DNA of 25,749 bases, taken from positions 1 through 25,749 of the forward strand of contig NZ_JBEZFP010000132.1 of assembly GCF_040649515.1 (NCBI RefSeq), given 5' to 3'. This document shows, piece after piece, positions 6,808 through 15,355 of the stretch. The notes below the pieces were generated by a model, which worked only from the letters and a program-made list of their open reading frames with translations, did not search any database and had not been told where the DNA came from. The translations under genes and the position numbers were made by a program. The DNA comes from Yinghuangia elevatio. GTDB taxonomy: Bacteria; Actinomycetota; Actinomycetes; Streptomycetales; Streptomycetaceae. Each line of letters begins with the position of its first letter. Positions within the stretch are counted from its first letter, which is position 1.

Positions 6808-7011
6808 ATGGCGACGGGCACTGTGAAGTGGTTCAACGCGGAGAAGGGCTTCGGCTTCATCAGCCAGGACGGCGGCGGAGCCGACGTGTTCGTGCACTAC
6901 TCGGCGATCAACGCCACCGGCTACCGCGAACTGCAGGAGAACCAGCGGGTGTCCTTCGACATCACCCAGGGCCAGAAGGGCCCGCAGGCCGACAACGTCA
7001 CCGCCGCCTGA
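6808..7011 (+). CDS. csp: Cold-shock protein, CspA family
   Basis: This 67-residue protein starts at ATG 6808, with GGAGGGG about 8 bases upstream. It is a complete single cold-shock domain of normal length. RNP1 is KGFGFI (residues 13-18) and RNP2 is VFVHYSAI (27-34), with the aromatic residues that stack on single-stranded nucleic acid in place (W8, F9, F15, F17, F28, H30). It should bind single-stranded RNA and DNA and act as an RNA chaperone; streptomycetes usually carry several paralogues, so this may be an accessory copy. The hairpin just before the ribosome binding site suggests control at the level of translation. A 14-bp terminator follows. Confidence 0.95.
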   Translation: MATGTVKWFNAEKGFGFISQDGGGADVFVHYSAINATGYRELQENQRVSFDITQGQKGPQADNVTAA

Positions 7012-7045
7012 GCCTCCCCGCAGCCTGGGGGAGGGGCGGGGCGCT

Positions 7046-7079
7046 GGTTCCTGCCGCGTGGGGAGACGCGGCAGGAACC
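7046..7079. terminator. Bidirectional terminator between csp and the 7119-7802 gene
   Basis: GGTTCCTGCCGCGT (7046-7059) pairs perfectly with ACGCGGCAGGAACC (7066-7079) around GGGGAG. The genes on both sides converge on it. Confidence 0.85.
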
Positions 7080-7118
7080 GGCCCGGTACACAGCCCGGCC
7101 GACGGGGAGCCTGGTGGC

Positions 7119-7802
7119 TCAGGCCGGGGCGACGAGCAGCGCGATGCCCGGTGACCGCAGGGTCCGGCCACCCGGCTTAGTGGCAGTGTGCGCGAAGGCG
7201 ACGAAGTTCCCGGCGGACCAGGCGATGGTTCCGGCGGGTGCGGGGATGTCCGCGGCGGGGGTGAAGGTGGCGGCGGTGCCGTGCCAGGTGGTGGTGCGGA
7301 GCGCGCCGCCGGGTCCGAAGCCGGTCCAGGCGACGTCGATATCGGTGCCGGCCGGGAACGGGCCGGGAAGGTACAGGCGCGCGTGCCTCACGCGGCCGGG
7401 GTCGATGTCCTCGTCCAGGACGACGTGGTGCCCGTCCGCGTAGAGCAACCGGCCGGGGACGGCGTCCGGTTCTTCGGTGACCACCAGGGTCCTGGTCGGG
7501 AGCGACCATTCGGACCGGAACCCGTCGGCTTGCTCCACGTGGTACGCGGTGATCAAGTGGCCGTCACCGGAGAGGGCGACGACCTGCGGCGGCACCCATA
7601 GGTCGACTGGCCCGACGCCGTGACGCTCGAGGATGTCCGGGCCGACGACGCGGTCGATGATGTGGGTGCCCCACGCCAGATGCACGGTGTCGCCGGCGCT
7701 CATGCCGGGCCAGCCTGGTACCCGCACGGTGACCCCGCGCTCGGCGCGGGTCTGGTCGACCCAGTCGACCCCGGGTAGTGGTCCGAGCAGCACATCGTCC
7801 AT
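7119..7802 (-). CDS. Beta-rich hypothetical protein downstream of ku
   Basis: This 227-residue protein probably starts at ATG 7802, 14 bases after the ku stop, so it is likely cotranscribed with ku; its own ribosome binding site is weak. The sequence alternates hydrophobic strands and Gly/Pro/Asp turns. Segments such as MSAGDTVHLAWG, FPAGTDIDVAWTGFGPGG and PAPAGTIAWSAGNFVAF look like repeated beta-sandwich units of an Ig-like or carbohydrate-binding type. There is no signal peptide, membrane segment or catalytic motif. I do not recognise the family. Position suggests a link with the Ku gene, but the fold gives no obvious repair role. Confidence 0.7.
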   Translation of the reverse strand: MDDVLLGPLPGVDWVDQTRAERGVTVRVPGWPGMSAGDTVHLAWGTHIIDRVVGPDILERHGVGPVDLWVPPQVVALSGDGHLITAYHVEQADGFRSEWSLPTRTLVVTEEPDAVPGRLLYADGHHVVLDEDIDPGRVRHARLYLPGPFPAGTDIDVAWTGFGPGGALRTTTWHGTAATFTPAADIPAPAGTIAWSAGNFVAFAHTATKPGGRTLRSPGIALLVAPA

Positions 7803-7816
7803 GGCGGTCGTGGTGG

Positions 7817-8755
7817 TCAGCTCGCCCGGCGGCCGCCGCCGCGGGAGGTGGCCGTCTTCTTGGCTGCGGTGGATTTCGTGGCGGTGGTCTTCTTGGGGGA
7901 GGCCTCCGTAGTCGTCTTCGCCGTCTTCGTGGCAGTGCTCTTCTTGCCGCCGGCGCCCTTGGGCGCGGTGCCTTCCTCGCGTTGGCGGGTGGCGTCGGCG
8001 ACGCTCGCTCGGAGCGCGGCCATCAGGTCCATTGCCGGAGCCGCTTCGCGTTCTGGTTCGCCCTCGGGTGGCTGTTCGCCTTCGAGGCGGGCGGTGACGA
8101 GTTGGTCGACGGCGCGCTGGTACTCGTCCTCCATCGCGTCCAGGTCGACCGGGCCCAACGCGTCGATGAGGGCGTCGGCGGCGTCCAGCTCGGCGTCGGT
8201 GACCGTCACCCGGTCCGACGGCGCGATCCTGGTGGGGGAGTTGACTTCGTCGGGCCAGTGGATCTGCTGCATCACCAGCACGTCCTCGTGGACGCGCACC
8301 AGGACCAGCTGCTCGCGGCCGCGCATCGCGACTTTCGCCACCGCGGCTTTTCCGGAGCGGCGCAGCGCCTCTCGCATCAGGACGTACGGTTTGACGCCGG
8401 ACTTGTCCGGCGTCAGGTAGTAGGGCTTGCCCCAGCGGACCAGAGCGACGTCCTGAACCGGAATGAAGCCGCTGACTTCCACGGTGTGGGCCGTCGGCAG
8501 CGGCAGGTCCTCGAGCTCCTGGTCGCGGATTACGGCGACGCGGCCGTCCGGCGCGGTGTACCCGCGCACGATCTCGTCCTGGGCCAACTCCTGGCCGTCC
8601 AGCTCGCACACCTTGCGGTACCGCACCCGGCCCTGATCCGTCCGGTGCATCTGGTGGAACTTCACCGCGTGCTCGCTGCCGATCGCCGAGACCACCTTGC
8701 ACGGGATGCTCACCAGCCCGAAGCTGATCGCCCCACTCCAGATCGGTCGGGCCAC
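7817..8755 (-). CDS. ku: Ku, DNA end-binding protein of non-homologous end joining
   Basis: This 312-residue protein starts at GTG 8755, with GGGAGC 6 bases upstream. The opening ARPIWSGAISFGLVSIPCKV (residues 2-21) and the body match bacterial Ku closely (YYLTPDKSGVKPYVLMREAL; IHWPDEVNSP; MALRASV-type end of the core). Bacterial Ku forms a homodimeric ring on DNA ends and recruits ligase LigD; no ligD is in the window, so the partner must lie elsewhere. From about residue 265 the chain becomes a Lys/Thr/Ala-rich tail (GKKSTATKTAKTTTEASPKK), the basic extension known from actinobacterial Ku proteins to bind DNA. In Streptomyces, Ku genes are frequent in the unstable chromosome arms, which fits the telomere genes nearby. 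Confidence 0.96.
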   Translation of the reverse strand: MARPIWSGAISFGLVSIPCKVVSAIGSEHAVKFHQMHRTDQGRVRYRKVCELDGQELAQDEIVRGYTAPDGRVAVIRDQELEDLPLPTAHTVEVSGFIPVQDVALVRWGKPYYLTPDKSGVKPYVLMREALRRSGKAAVAKVAMRGREQLVLVRVHEDVLVMQQIHWPDEVNSPTRIAPSDRVTVTDAELDAADALIDALGPVDLDAMEDEYQRAVDQLVTARLEGEQPPEGEPEREAAPAMDLMAALRASVADATRQREEGTAPKGAGGKKSTATKTAKTTTEASPKKTTATKSTAAKKTATSRGGGRRAS

Positions 8756-8869
8756 AGGTGCTCCCAGGGGTCAGACGGCCCCGAGCCCCTCCATGATCCC
8801 ACCTGGATGATCACGACGCGGGGCGCGTGGTGAACGCCGCTGCGGCGGGCCCGGCCCGGCGGGGTCCGG

Positions 8870-9133
8870 CTACAACAGCGCGACCAGGGCGACGACGAGC
8901 GCGACCACGGCGAGGGCGAGCAAAGCGCCGATGGTCTCGACGGCGACGTCCCGGGCGAACCGCGGGAGCCAGGGCCAGCGATGCGTCGGCGCCGGGGTGG
9001 CGCGAGCGGGGGCGGCGGCCTCGCCGGCAGCGTCCGGACTCTCGGACTGCGAGGGCGGATCGTGGCGTATTTCGCCGTGGGGCGTCAATCCGGTTTCCTG
9101 GTCAGGATCCGCGTCGTCGGTAGTACCGTGCAT
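8870..9133 (-). CDS. Small C-terminally membrane-anchored protein
   Basis: This 87-residue protein starts at ATG 9133, with a good AAGGGAGAG about 7 bases upstream. Residues 1-57 are hydrophilic, acidic and Pro/Ala-rich (GEAAAPARATPAPT). One hydrophobic segment fills the end (ETIGALLALAVVALVVALVA, residues 66-85), preceded by a basic-aromatic patch (HRWPWLPRFARD). This is the layout of a tail-anchored protein with its N-terminus in the cytoplasm. No family is recognised. It lies 114 bases upstream of ku on the same strand and could share its transcript. Confidence 0.7.
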   Translation of the reverse strand: MHGTTDDADPDQETGLTPHGEIRHDPPSQSESPDAAGEAAAPARATPAPTHRWPWLPRFARDVAVETIGALLALAVVALVVALVALL

Positions 9134-9619
9134 GCCGGACTCTCCCTTGATTTCAGCGAACAGGGCGGGGTCTACGGCGGGCCGCCCGGAACTTTGGCGA
9201 GAGACGGGCGGCCTGCCCTGGTCGGCGCCAACACCACGCTGCGTAGATGACCCGCCACGCTGCATTGGTCGCCGTGCGGGATTCAACCACGCACAACCAC
9301 CCCCGAGAGCCAACCTCGCGAAAGCTCGGGAACCGTGCAGGTCACAGCCTTGATCATCGGCTGACCGGCGCAGGTTCCGGTCGTCGATTTCGGCCAGTCG
9401 CCGCTGGGCAATCTGCAAGGTGGCACACCGGGAGTGGAGATCTTCGCCAAGGAAGGTGGACAGAAGCGAGCCTGCCACCGCGCGGCCTCCAGTCCCATAC
9501 CAAGGGCGTGGATGGCATTCACGCCCGGCGCGGCCGCAGGCCGAACGGACGGTCGTCGCGGACCCGTAGTGTGGTCCCGCACCCTCGGGGAGGCCCGGGT
9601 GTGGAGGGAGTTCGTGTCG
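9134..9619. other. Divergent intergenic region, no supported gene
   Basis: These 486 bases separate the divergent genes at 9133 (-) and 9620 (+) and must carry both promoters. Several frames are open on both strands but none has a start with a ribosome binding site. I see no strong inverted repeat and no clear promoter hexamers. Confidence 0.45.
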
Positions 9620-9973
9620 ATGACCGCGCAGCCGCACGGTTCGGAGCCGATCATTCCCCGACCGGAGCGCACCGTCGGGGCGCTGCGTGTCGCCTTGGCG
9701 CAGGTCGCGCCGTACCGCATCGCCGAGTTCGAGGCGCAGAAGGACCAGGCGTTCGACCAGGCCGCCGAGCAAGGCAGCGTCTCGCCCGTGCAGATGTTCC
9801 TATTGGCCTGGTTGCGAGACATCGAGATCGAACGCCACCCCGCGACCGCCACGCGGTACCGCAACGCCGTGCACGCCGCCCAGGTCCTCGACCGGGACGA
9901 TCCTGATTGGAGGCCGGCGATGGACGAGGTCTCCCGCATCCTCGGCGAGGCGATGCAGGCCGTCCGTGACTGA
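9620..9973 (+). CDS. DUF6247-like protein, possible antitoxin
   Basis: This 117-residue protein starts at ATG 9620, with GGAGGGAG about 9 bases upstream; the frame is open further upstream but reads poorly there. The order of segments matches small Streptomyces proteins I know as DUF6247: RTVGALRVALAQVAPYRIAE (residues 21-40), then AFEAQKDQAFDQ-like helix, FLLAWLRDIEIERHPATA (61-78) and an acidic helical end (PAMDEVSRILGEAMQAV). It is all-helical and soluble. Such proteins tend to precede a small gene of the 10034-10285 type, a two-gene arrangement that looks like a toxin-antitoxin pair. The antitoxin role is inference; the family has no proven function that I can cite. Confidence 0.75.
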   Translation: MTAQPHGSEPIIPRPERTVGALRVALAQVAPYRIAEFEAQKDQAFDQAAEQGSVSPVQMFLLAWLRDIEIERHPATATRYRNAVHAAQVLDRDDPDWRPAMDEVSRILGEAMQAVRD

Positions 9974-10033
9974 CATCCCCGACACCACACGCTCCCTCGC
10001 CCATGCCGTGACGCGAAACCGGGGCCGGGGCCG

Positions 10034-10285
10034 GTGAGCTGGGGCTGGGAGTACCACCCGGACGAGGAGACGCGTGTCGGCGGCATGCCGCCGGTGTTCG
10101 TCGCGCTCGTCGAAGAGAAGGCCGCCGAGCTGGTGCGCGCCGCGGAAGCGAAGTATCTGGACGGCACCCTCTACGAGGGGTTCTCCGAGCCGGGCACGGT
10201 GTTCGTCGGCGGCGGCATGTTCGACTACCTGATCATCCAGCGCCACGAACGCGTGTACATCATGCAGGTCACACCCCCGCTCTGA
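10034..10285 (+). CDS. Small RelE/ParE-like partner protein
   Basis: This 83-residue protein starts at GTG 10034, 60 bases after the DUF6247-like gene; the ribosome binding site is weak. The start is aromatic (SWGWEYHPDE), followed by a helix (VALVEEKAAELVRAAEAKYL, residues 24-43) and a C-terminal set of strands (FDYLIIQRHERVYIMQVTPP). Helices followed by a short beta sheet ending in a strand with Arg/His is the shape of small RelE/ParE-type toxins. Sequence identity is not enough to assign a family. If it is a toxin, the upstream gene is the expected antitoxin. A 16-bp palindrome separates it from the convergent OLD gene. Confidence 0.65.
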   Translation: MSWGWEYHPDEETRVGGMPPVFVALVEEKAAELVRAAEAKYLDGTLYEGFSEPGTVFVGGGMFDYLIIQRHERVYIMQVTPPL

Positions 10286-10303
10286 ACGGCGGCGCGCTGA
10301 CAG

Positions 10304-10319
10304 GCGCGCCATGGCGCGC
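10304..10319. terminator. Palindrome between converging genes
   Basis: GCGCGCCATGGCGCGC is a perfect 16-bp palindrome between two converging stop codons (10285 and 10330). Without a loop it would pair poorly as RNA, so it could also be a protein-binding site; GGCGCGC at 10291-10297 gives an alternative stem partner. Confidence 0.4.
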
Positions 10320-10329
10320 GAGGCGCTCG

Positions 10330-12363
10330 TTAGGCGAGTCCCTTGTTGACGGCGACGAACAGCGCCTGCCAAGCCTGTTGCTCGTCGGCGGTCAGGTCGC
10401 CCCATCCGTGGGTGGCGAGCCATTGCAGGAACGCCTTGGCCAGCTTGTACTTGGAAAAGCCGGTGATCTCGGCGGTGAAGATGTCGACGATCCTGCGGCC
10501 GGGCTGGGCTGCGGCGGTGGCGGTGACGTTCCAGCCGAGCGCGTCGACGGCGACCTGGACGAGGGTGTCGCGCAGCAGATCTTCGACTTCGGGGCCGGAG
10601 ACCTGACCGCCGCCGAAGTCTTTGGTCCGCAGAATTTGGTTCTTCTTGAGCAGTCGCACCAGGTCGTCCTGGGTCGCGGCCTTCTCGCCGGCCGCGTCCG
10701 AGTCGAGCAGCGCGGCGACCTTGAGGCGTTGGCTGTGCAGCAGGGTGCAGTAATAGACGACCTTGCTGGCGCTCTGTGCCGGGACGATCGCGATGTTCTC
10801 GCGCAGGGTGGACTCGCCAGCCTCGCGCATGGCGGCCGCGACGCCTTCGAGGAACCACATGTCGGTCAGTCCCTCGCAGACCAGGTTGCGGGTCTGGCTG
10901 AACATGCTCTGGGCGAGGTCGTATCCGAGGGCAGCCTGCAAGGGGAACACCGAGCGCGGGTCGTCGGAGACCAGCCGGGTGTGGACCTTGGTCCCGGTGG
11001 TCCGGTCGGTCATCTCCACGATCCGCACCCGGTGCAGTTCTTCGGGGCCGACCATGAACGGCGAGTGGGTGGTGTAGAGGATCTGGTTGTCCTCGGCGAG
11101 GACGTCGACGGTGCGGCGGAACTCTCGCTGTTTGAGCGGGTGCAGGTGCAGGCCGGGTTCGTCCAGCAGCAGGATCGCGTTGTTCAACTGGTTCTTGGCC
11201 TGGGCGCGGAAGACGGTGAAGAAGCTGACGAGCCAGCGGAAGCCCTCGCTGCGCTGGTCCAGCTCGACTTCGACACCCAAGTCGTCGACCACCACGACCT
11301 TGAGGTACTGGCCGTCCACGACCAGGCGCAGCTGCAGGTTCTCGTCGCCCCACACGTCGCGGATCTGCTTGGTGAGCGCGACGCCGGCCGCGTTGAGCTG
11401 GTACTGCCGGTCGTCGCGTTGGTTTTGCCAGGTGCGTTCCTGCTCCCGGTAGGCGGCCATGGCGTTCTGGTCCGCCTGATTGGGAGGCAACGTCGGCGCG
11501 GGCTGGCTGTCCATCTGCGCGAGCTCCTGGGCCGTGAACCCGAGCAGGTCCAGCAGGCACAGGTTCCCGAAGTCGTACCCCTCGTCGATCTCCCCGCTGG
11601 CCTGCCGCTGCGCCAGGTTCGCCAAGTGGATCCGGGGGCGCACGGTGAAGTACTGGGAGTAGTAGACGAATACGGGGACGCGAGGGATCAGGACCGCGCC
11701 CGCCTTCGACCAGGTCTGGCCGTGGCGTACTGCGGCGCGGATCCGGTCGAACTGTGCTTCGGCCTTCTCGTCGTCCTCGTCCATCACCACCAAGGCCCGC
11801 TCCAACCAGCCATCGAGATCAGTGGCGAGCTTCCCGGCCAAGGCCCTCGCGGGGGTCACCCCCTTGAGCAGCGCCTCGATCTCGGCGACAAGCGCAGCAC
11901 CTTCCTCGCGGCCGTTCAGGTGCGTCTTCAGACGCGCAACGTCCTTCTCGATGTCCTTGAACAATCGGTTCCGCAGGACCCCGTAGAGCATCCAGGTGCG
12001 GCTGTTGTCGAGGTAGCGGGTCAGTTGGAACGTCTTTGCCCCGGCGAAGAAGCCAGGGTCGATCTCGGCGAGGGCGGCCAGGTCGCCGGCGTCCAGGGTG
12101 AACCTGGCCTCGGCGACCACGACATCGCCTGGATCCTGGCCTTCGCGGACCAGGTCGTTGTAACGCCCGCGCGGGTAGTCCCGCAGCGTCTCAACGAGGT
12201 CCTTCTCGTCCTTGGGCGGGTTCACCGTCTGCAGGGCACGCAGCACGGCGGTCTTGCCCGCCTCGTTCGGGCCGACCAGGATCGTCTTGTCCGACTCCAC
12301 CTCGAACTCGGTCGAGTCGATCACCGACCGGTAATTCGTCACCGTCGCCTTGATGAGCCTCAT
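10330..12363 (-). CDS. OLD-family ATP-dependent nuclease (ABC ATPase plus TOPRIM)
   Basis: This 677-residue protein starts at ATG 12363, with AGGGGGTG 6 bases upstream. The N-terminal ABC/RecF-like ATPase has Walker A GPNEAGKT (31-38), a signature-like RSEGFRWLVSFF (371-382), Walker B ILLLDEPGLHLHP (397-409) and the switch TTHSPFM (431-437). A helical, partly coiled-coil insert lies between, about residues 135-330. The C-terminal TOPRIM domain shows LVCEGLTDMWFL (494-505, Glu497) and ALLDSDAAGE (551-560, Asp554/Asp556), the metal-binding acids expected of a nuclease. The OLD family includes phage P2 Old and GajA of the Gabija defence system; no UvrD-like helicase (GajB) is next to it. It follows the STAND NTPase on the same strand by 96 bases, and I infer a role in defence against foreign DNA. 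Confidence 0.9.
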   Translation of the reverse strand: MRLIKATVTNYRSVIDSTEFEVESDKTILVGPNEAGKTAVLRALQTVNPPKDEKDLVETLRDYPRGRYNDLVREGQDPGDVVVAEARFTLDAGDLAALAEIDPGFFAGAKTFQLTRYLDNSRTWMLYGVLRNRLFKDIEKDVARLKTHLNGREEGAALVAEIEALLKGVTPARALAGKLATDLDGWLERALVVMDEDDEKAEAQFDRIRAAVRHGQTWSKAGAVLIPRVPVFVYYSQYFTVRPRIHLANLAQRQASGEIDEGYDFGNLCLLDLLGFTAQELAQMDSQPAPTLPPNQADQNAMAAYREQERTWQNQRDDRQYQLNAAGVALTKQIRDVWGDENLQLRLVVDGQYLKVVVVDDLGVEVELDQRSEGFRWLVSFFTVFRAQAKNQLNNAILLLDEPGLHLHPLKQREFRRTVDVLAEDNQILYTTHSPFMVGPEELHRVRIVEMTDRTTGTKVHTRLVSDDPRSVFPLQAALGYDLAQSMFSQTRNLVCEGLTDMWFLEGVAAAMREAGESTLRENIAIVPAQSASKVVYYCTLLHSQRLKVAALLDSDAAGEKAATQDDLVRLLKKNQILRTKDFGGGQVSGPEVEDLLRDTLVQVAVDALGWNVTATAAAQPGRRIVDIFTAEITGFSKYKLAKAFLQWLATHGWGDLTADEQQAWQALFVAVNKGLA

Positions 12364-12459
12364 CGCGCACCCCCTGTGATCACCCGGGAAACGGTACGCC
12401 GGATTCCGGGTGACGCCGGGGATTTTCGCCGAGGCGCACTACTTCGGACGCCGGGCGCG

Positions 12460-15171
12460 TCAGGGGCCGACGTGACGGGCTCGGCGGTTGTTCGTCAAGC
12501 CGCGCCAGCGTTGCCGGGTGGCGTTCTCGCCGTCGATCCAGCGGGCCCTGGCGGAAGGGCCGGCGGGGTCGGTGGGGCAGTCGGCCATGAAGCAGGCGAG
12601 GTCGACGTAGTACGCCTGGTCGCCGCCCGTGGTGCACTGCCTCAGGCGTTCGATGGCTGCGTCGACCTGTTCGTGGTCGTTGCGGACGGCGTGGTGGAAC
12701 GCGAGGGCGAGTTCGAGGTCGGGCAGTTGTGTGGCGCTGAGCCCGGCGACGTCGATCTCGGTGCGGAGGATTTCGGCGCGGTCGGTGACGTCGTCGCCTC
12801 GAGTTCCGGCGTCGCGGATCAGGGCGGCGATGCGGGTGGTCATGGTGGTGGCGCGCAGGTCGAGTCCAGCCAGGAGCTGGGCGGCGAGGTCCAGTTCGTG
12901 ATCGGCGGCCGCGGGGTCGGTGAACGCGAGGGCGAAGGCGCGGTGGGCCTGGTGGATGGCGCGTTCGCCCGCGACGCTGTGACGTTCGGCTTCGTCGCGT
13001 CCGGCCGCGTACGCAGCGGCCGCGGCGGCGACGTCGCCGTGGGGCCACAGGACGTCGCCTTCGACGCGGTGGTGGCGGCCTTCCCAGCCGAGGGTGCGCG
13101 CCATGTCGAGGGCGGTGGGGAAGTCACCGGCGCGGCGGGCGAGGTGGGCCAGGCCGCGGCGGGCGTCGGGGGCGAGCGGGCCGCCGCCGTCGGCGACCTG
13201 CCGCATGCCGGCGGCGGATTCGGAGGTGCGTCCGAGGTCGCGCTGGGCTTTGGCGAGGTAGTAGACGGCCATCTCGGTCAGGTCGGGTGGCAGCAGATGT
13301 GCGGTGGTGACGGCGGTGAGGCGTTCGGCGGTGCGCTCGCGGTGTTCGTGCTGGCGGCGGGCGAGCGCGCTGAGGAGTTCCACCAAGGCGTCGGCGGGTG
13401 TCACCAGGTCCTCTCCGGTCTGCTCGGTGGCTGCGGAGGCGCCCGTAGGCGGTGGGGCGAGGGGTTCCCAGACCAGGTCGGCGACGTACCGCCAGGCGGC
13501 AATGGCGAGCCAGTCCAGGTCGAGGCGGTGGTCGCGGGCCAGGCGCAGCCCTTGGCGTAGGCAGCCGACCAGCAGCCGCCGGTCGTGCGGGGCGCCGGCG
13601 GCGTGCTGGGCGCCGAGTTCGGTGAACGCCCGGAGCGCCGCGGCGTGCCAGTCGGTGGGGGACCAGCGGTCGTCGGTGTGGTCGTCCGCGGAGCGGATGG
13701 TGGAGCGGATCAGGCCGTGCAGGTGGTAGGGCCAGATCCCGAACGGGTCTTCGCGGACGAACGGCCGCTCGACCAGGCGCAGCGCGGCGGCCTGGTGGAT
13801 CAGACCCGCGGCGCGGGAGGCGAGGTCGAGGTCGAACGCGTCCAGCAGGCTGACGGCGCGCAGGACGTGCCGCTCAGGCTCGGTCAGGTCCGACAGGGTG
13901 CGGGCGACCAAGGCGGGGAAGTCCGCGTCGAAGTGGTCCGGTTCGGGTTCGCGTCCGGAGCGGCGGATCTCCAGGAACCTCATCACCGCCAGGTCGAGGT
14001 AGAGCGGAAGACCGTGGGAGCGGCCGGCGATGACCGTGCGCAGCTGCTCGCCGATGAGGGGTCGGCCGTCGACGGTCAGGCGGCGGACCAGGTAGCCGTC
14101 GCAGTCTTCGGAGGAGAAGTCCCCGACCAGCACCTGGCGGCCGGTGCCGGTGTACGCGGGCCCGCGCACGGGGGAGGCCCCGGGGTCGGCCAGGCCGGGC
14201 CAGCAGCCGGGGCCGGCGTAGTCGAGCTGCCCGGCCAGGCCGGGGTCGGCCCAGTCCAGGCGGGAGCGGCCGGAGACGACGAAGGCGGCGTTGGGCATCA
14301 GCCACACCACGCGCTGCAGGAGCCGTTCGAAGTCGCGGCGGGTGCGGTCGCCGACGTCCTCGAAGGTGTCGAGCAGCACGACCGGCAGCACCCGCTTCTC
14401 CTGCGGCAGGCGTTCCAGCTCCCAGGCCAGCAGGTGCGGGTAGAAGCTGAGCGCGTCCAGGTCGGGCTCGGCGTCCAGCAGGTCCGCCAGCCGCGTACAG
14501 TCCGCGAGCGCGCGGACGGCCTGGCGCCGTTCGCGCAGCGCCCGCACCAGCGACCCGGCGGCGCCGACCGCGGCGCCGACGCCGGGCAGCGGCAACAGCG
14601 CCTGGGCGACTTCGGCGGCTGCGCTCTCCATCTGCCGGGGCAGCGCCTCCCCGAACCGTCCGAGGCCCCCGCGGCGCAGGTACTCCTCTAGCGGCTCGCC
14701 GGGGTGGTTGTGCTCCCAGTAGCGGCGCAGCGCGAGATCGAACGCTGGGAACGGGGTGCCGAGTTCGGCCAGTGCAAGGCGGATCGCCAGGACGACGCGT
14801 TCGAAGTCGGCACCGGCGGACCGGGCGAGGTCGATTCGCACCGGCAGGACCCGGCGTCCTGCCGGCCAGATGGGCGCGCCCCACTGCTCGGGCCGCCGCT
14901 CCCCGGCGAGGGTGGCCTCGATCGCCCGGGACAGCGTCGTCTTGCCGATGCCGCCCACGCCGTGGAACACCACGACGTTGTCCCGCGGGCCTTCGAAGTC
15001 GCCGACGTCGAACCCGGGGGCGGCGAGTACGCGTATCCGCTCGGTGAGCAGGTCCGCGACCACGGTCCACTGCAACTGCCTGTTGACGAACGCCGATTCG
15101 GCGGTGATTCCTCCGTCGTTTGTGCTGAACAGCGCCCGCAGATCCCGTCCGCCCGCCCCTGCCACCGTCAT
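12460..15171 (-). CDS. STAND NTPase with helical-repeat C-terminus, defence candidate
   Basis: This 903-residue protein has its start taken at ATG 15171 next to a G-run; the true start could differ by a few codons. The NTPase core has a textbook Walker A VVFHGVGGIGKTTLSRAIE (67-85), Walker B VLPVVLLDTFEDVG (261-274) and a sensor-like AFVVSGRSRLDW (296-307), the arrangement of STAND/NB-ARC/NACHT-type ATPases. A winged-helix-like part around 430-500 (LSDLTEPERHVLRAVSLL) and a long helical-repeat region of TPR type from about 620 to the end follow (MAVYYLAKAQRDLGRTSESA; GLAHLARRAGDFPTALDMAR). No effector nuclease or membrane domain is fused, so the effector may be the OLD nuclease downstream or another partner. 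Proteins of this class sense infection or regulate secondary metabolism; the company of nucleases favours defence. Divergent to the CoiA-like gene. Confidence 0.85.
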   Translation of the reverse strand: MTVAGAGGRDLRALFSTNDGGITAESAFVNRQLQWTVVADLLTERIRVLAAPGFDVGDFEGPRDNVVVFHGVGGIGKTTLSRAIEATLAGERRPEQWGAPIWPAGRRVLPVRIDLARSAGADFERVVLAIRLALAELGTPFPAFDLALRRYWEHNHPGEPLEEYLRRGGLGRFGEALPRQMESAAAEVAQALLPLPGVGAAVGAAGSLVRALRERRQAVRALADCTRLADLLDAEPDLDALSFYPHLLAWELERLPQEKRVLPVVLLDTFEDVGDRTRRDFERLLQRVVWLMPNAAFVVSGRSRLDWADPGLAGQLDYAGPGCWPGLADPGASPVRGPAYTGTGRQVLVGDFSSEDCDGYLVRRLTVDGRPLIGEQLRTVIAGRSHGLPLYLDLAVMRFLEIRRSGREPEPDHFDADFPALVARTLSDLTEPERHVLRAVSLLDAFDLDLASRAAGLIHQAAALRLVERPFVREDPFGIWPYHLHGLIRSTIRSADDHTDDRWSPTDWHAAALRAFTELGAQHAAGAPHDRRLLVGCLRQGLRLARDHRLDLDWLAIAAWRYVADLVWEPLAPPPTGASAATEQTGEDLVTPADALVELLSALARRQHEHRERTAERLTAVTTAHLLPPDLTEMAVYYLAKAQRDLGRTSESAAGMRQVADGGGPLAPDARRGLAHLARRAGDFPTALDMARTLGWEGRHHRVEGDVLWPHGDVAAAAAAYAAGRDEAERHSVAGERAIHQAHRAFALAFTDPAAADHELDLAAQLLAGLDLRATTMTTRIAALIRDAGTRGDDVTDRAEILRTEIDVAGLSATQLPDLELALAFHHAVRNDHEQVDAAIERLRQCTTGGDQAYYVDLACFMADCPTDPAGPSARARWIDGENATRQRWRGLTNNRRARHVGP

Positions 15172-15355
15172 CCCCCCGATACGACCAACGTCCCCTTCAA
15201 CCTACGTCGTTGCGTGCTGTGCCTGACAGGTCGGACGGCGCAGCCAGGCAACACGTTGTTGCGCCCGATCCGGTGGGCGACCGCAGGGGTAGGGAACTGT
15301 TGGGGTGGTGACGCAGGGGGCCGGGGGCGCCCGACCATCCCGTGGGGGAGTAGCG
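15172..15355. promoter_or_regulatory. Divergent promoter region, STAND NTPase and CoiA-like genes
   Basis: These 184 bases lie between two divergent starts and must serve both. They contain CAAC-ac-GTTG at about 15249-15258 and a short hairpin CGCCC/GGGCG just after it. No clear promoter hexamers stand out. Shared control of both units is possible. Confidence 0.45.

Noticed and set aside
10378..13560. Very long open frame of over 1,000 codons on the plus strand
   Set aside because: It is antisense to the OLD and STAND genes, is dominated by Gly/Val/Ala repeats typical of a shadow frame, and has no family motif.
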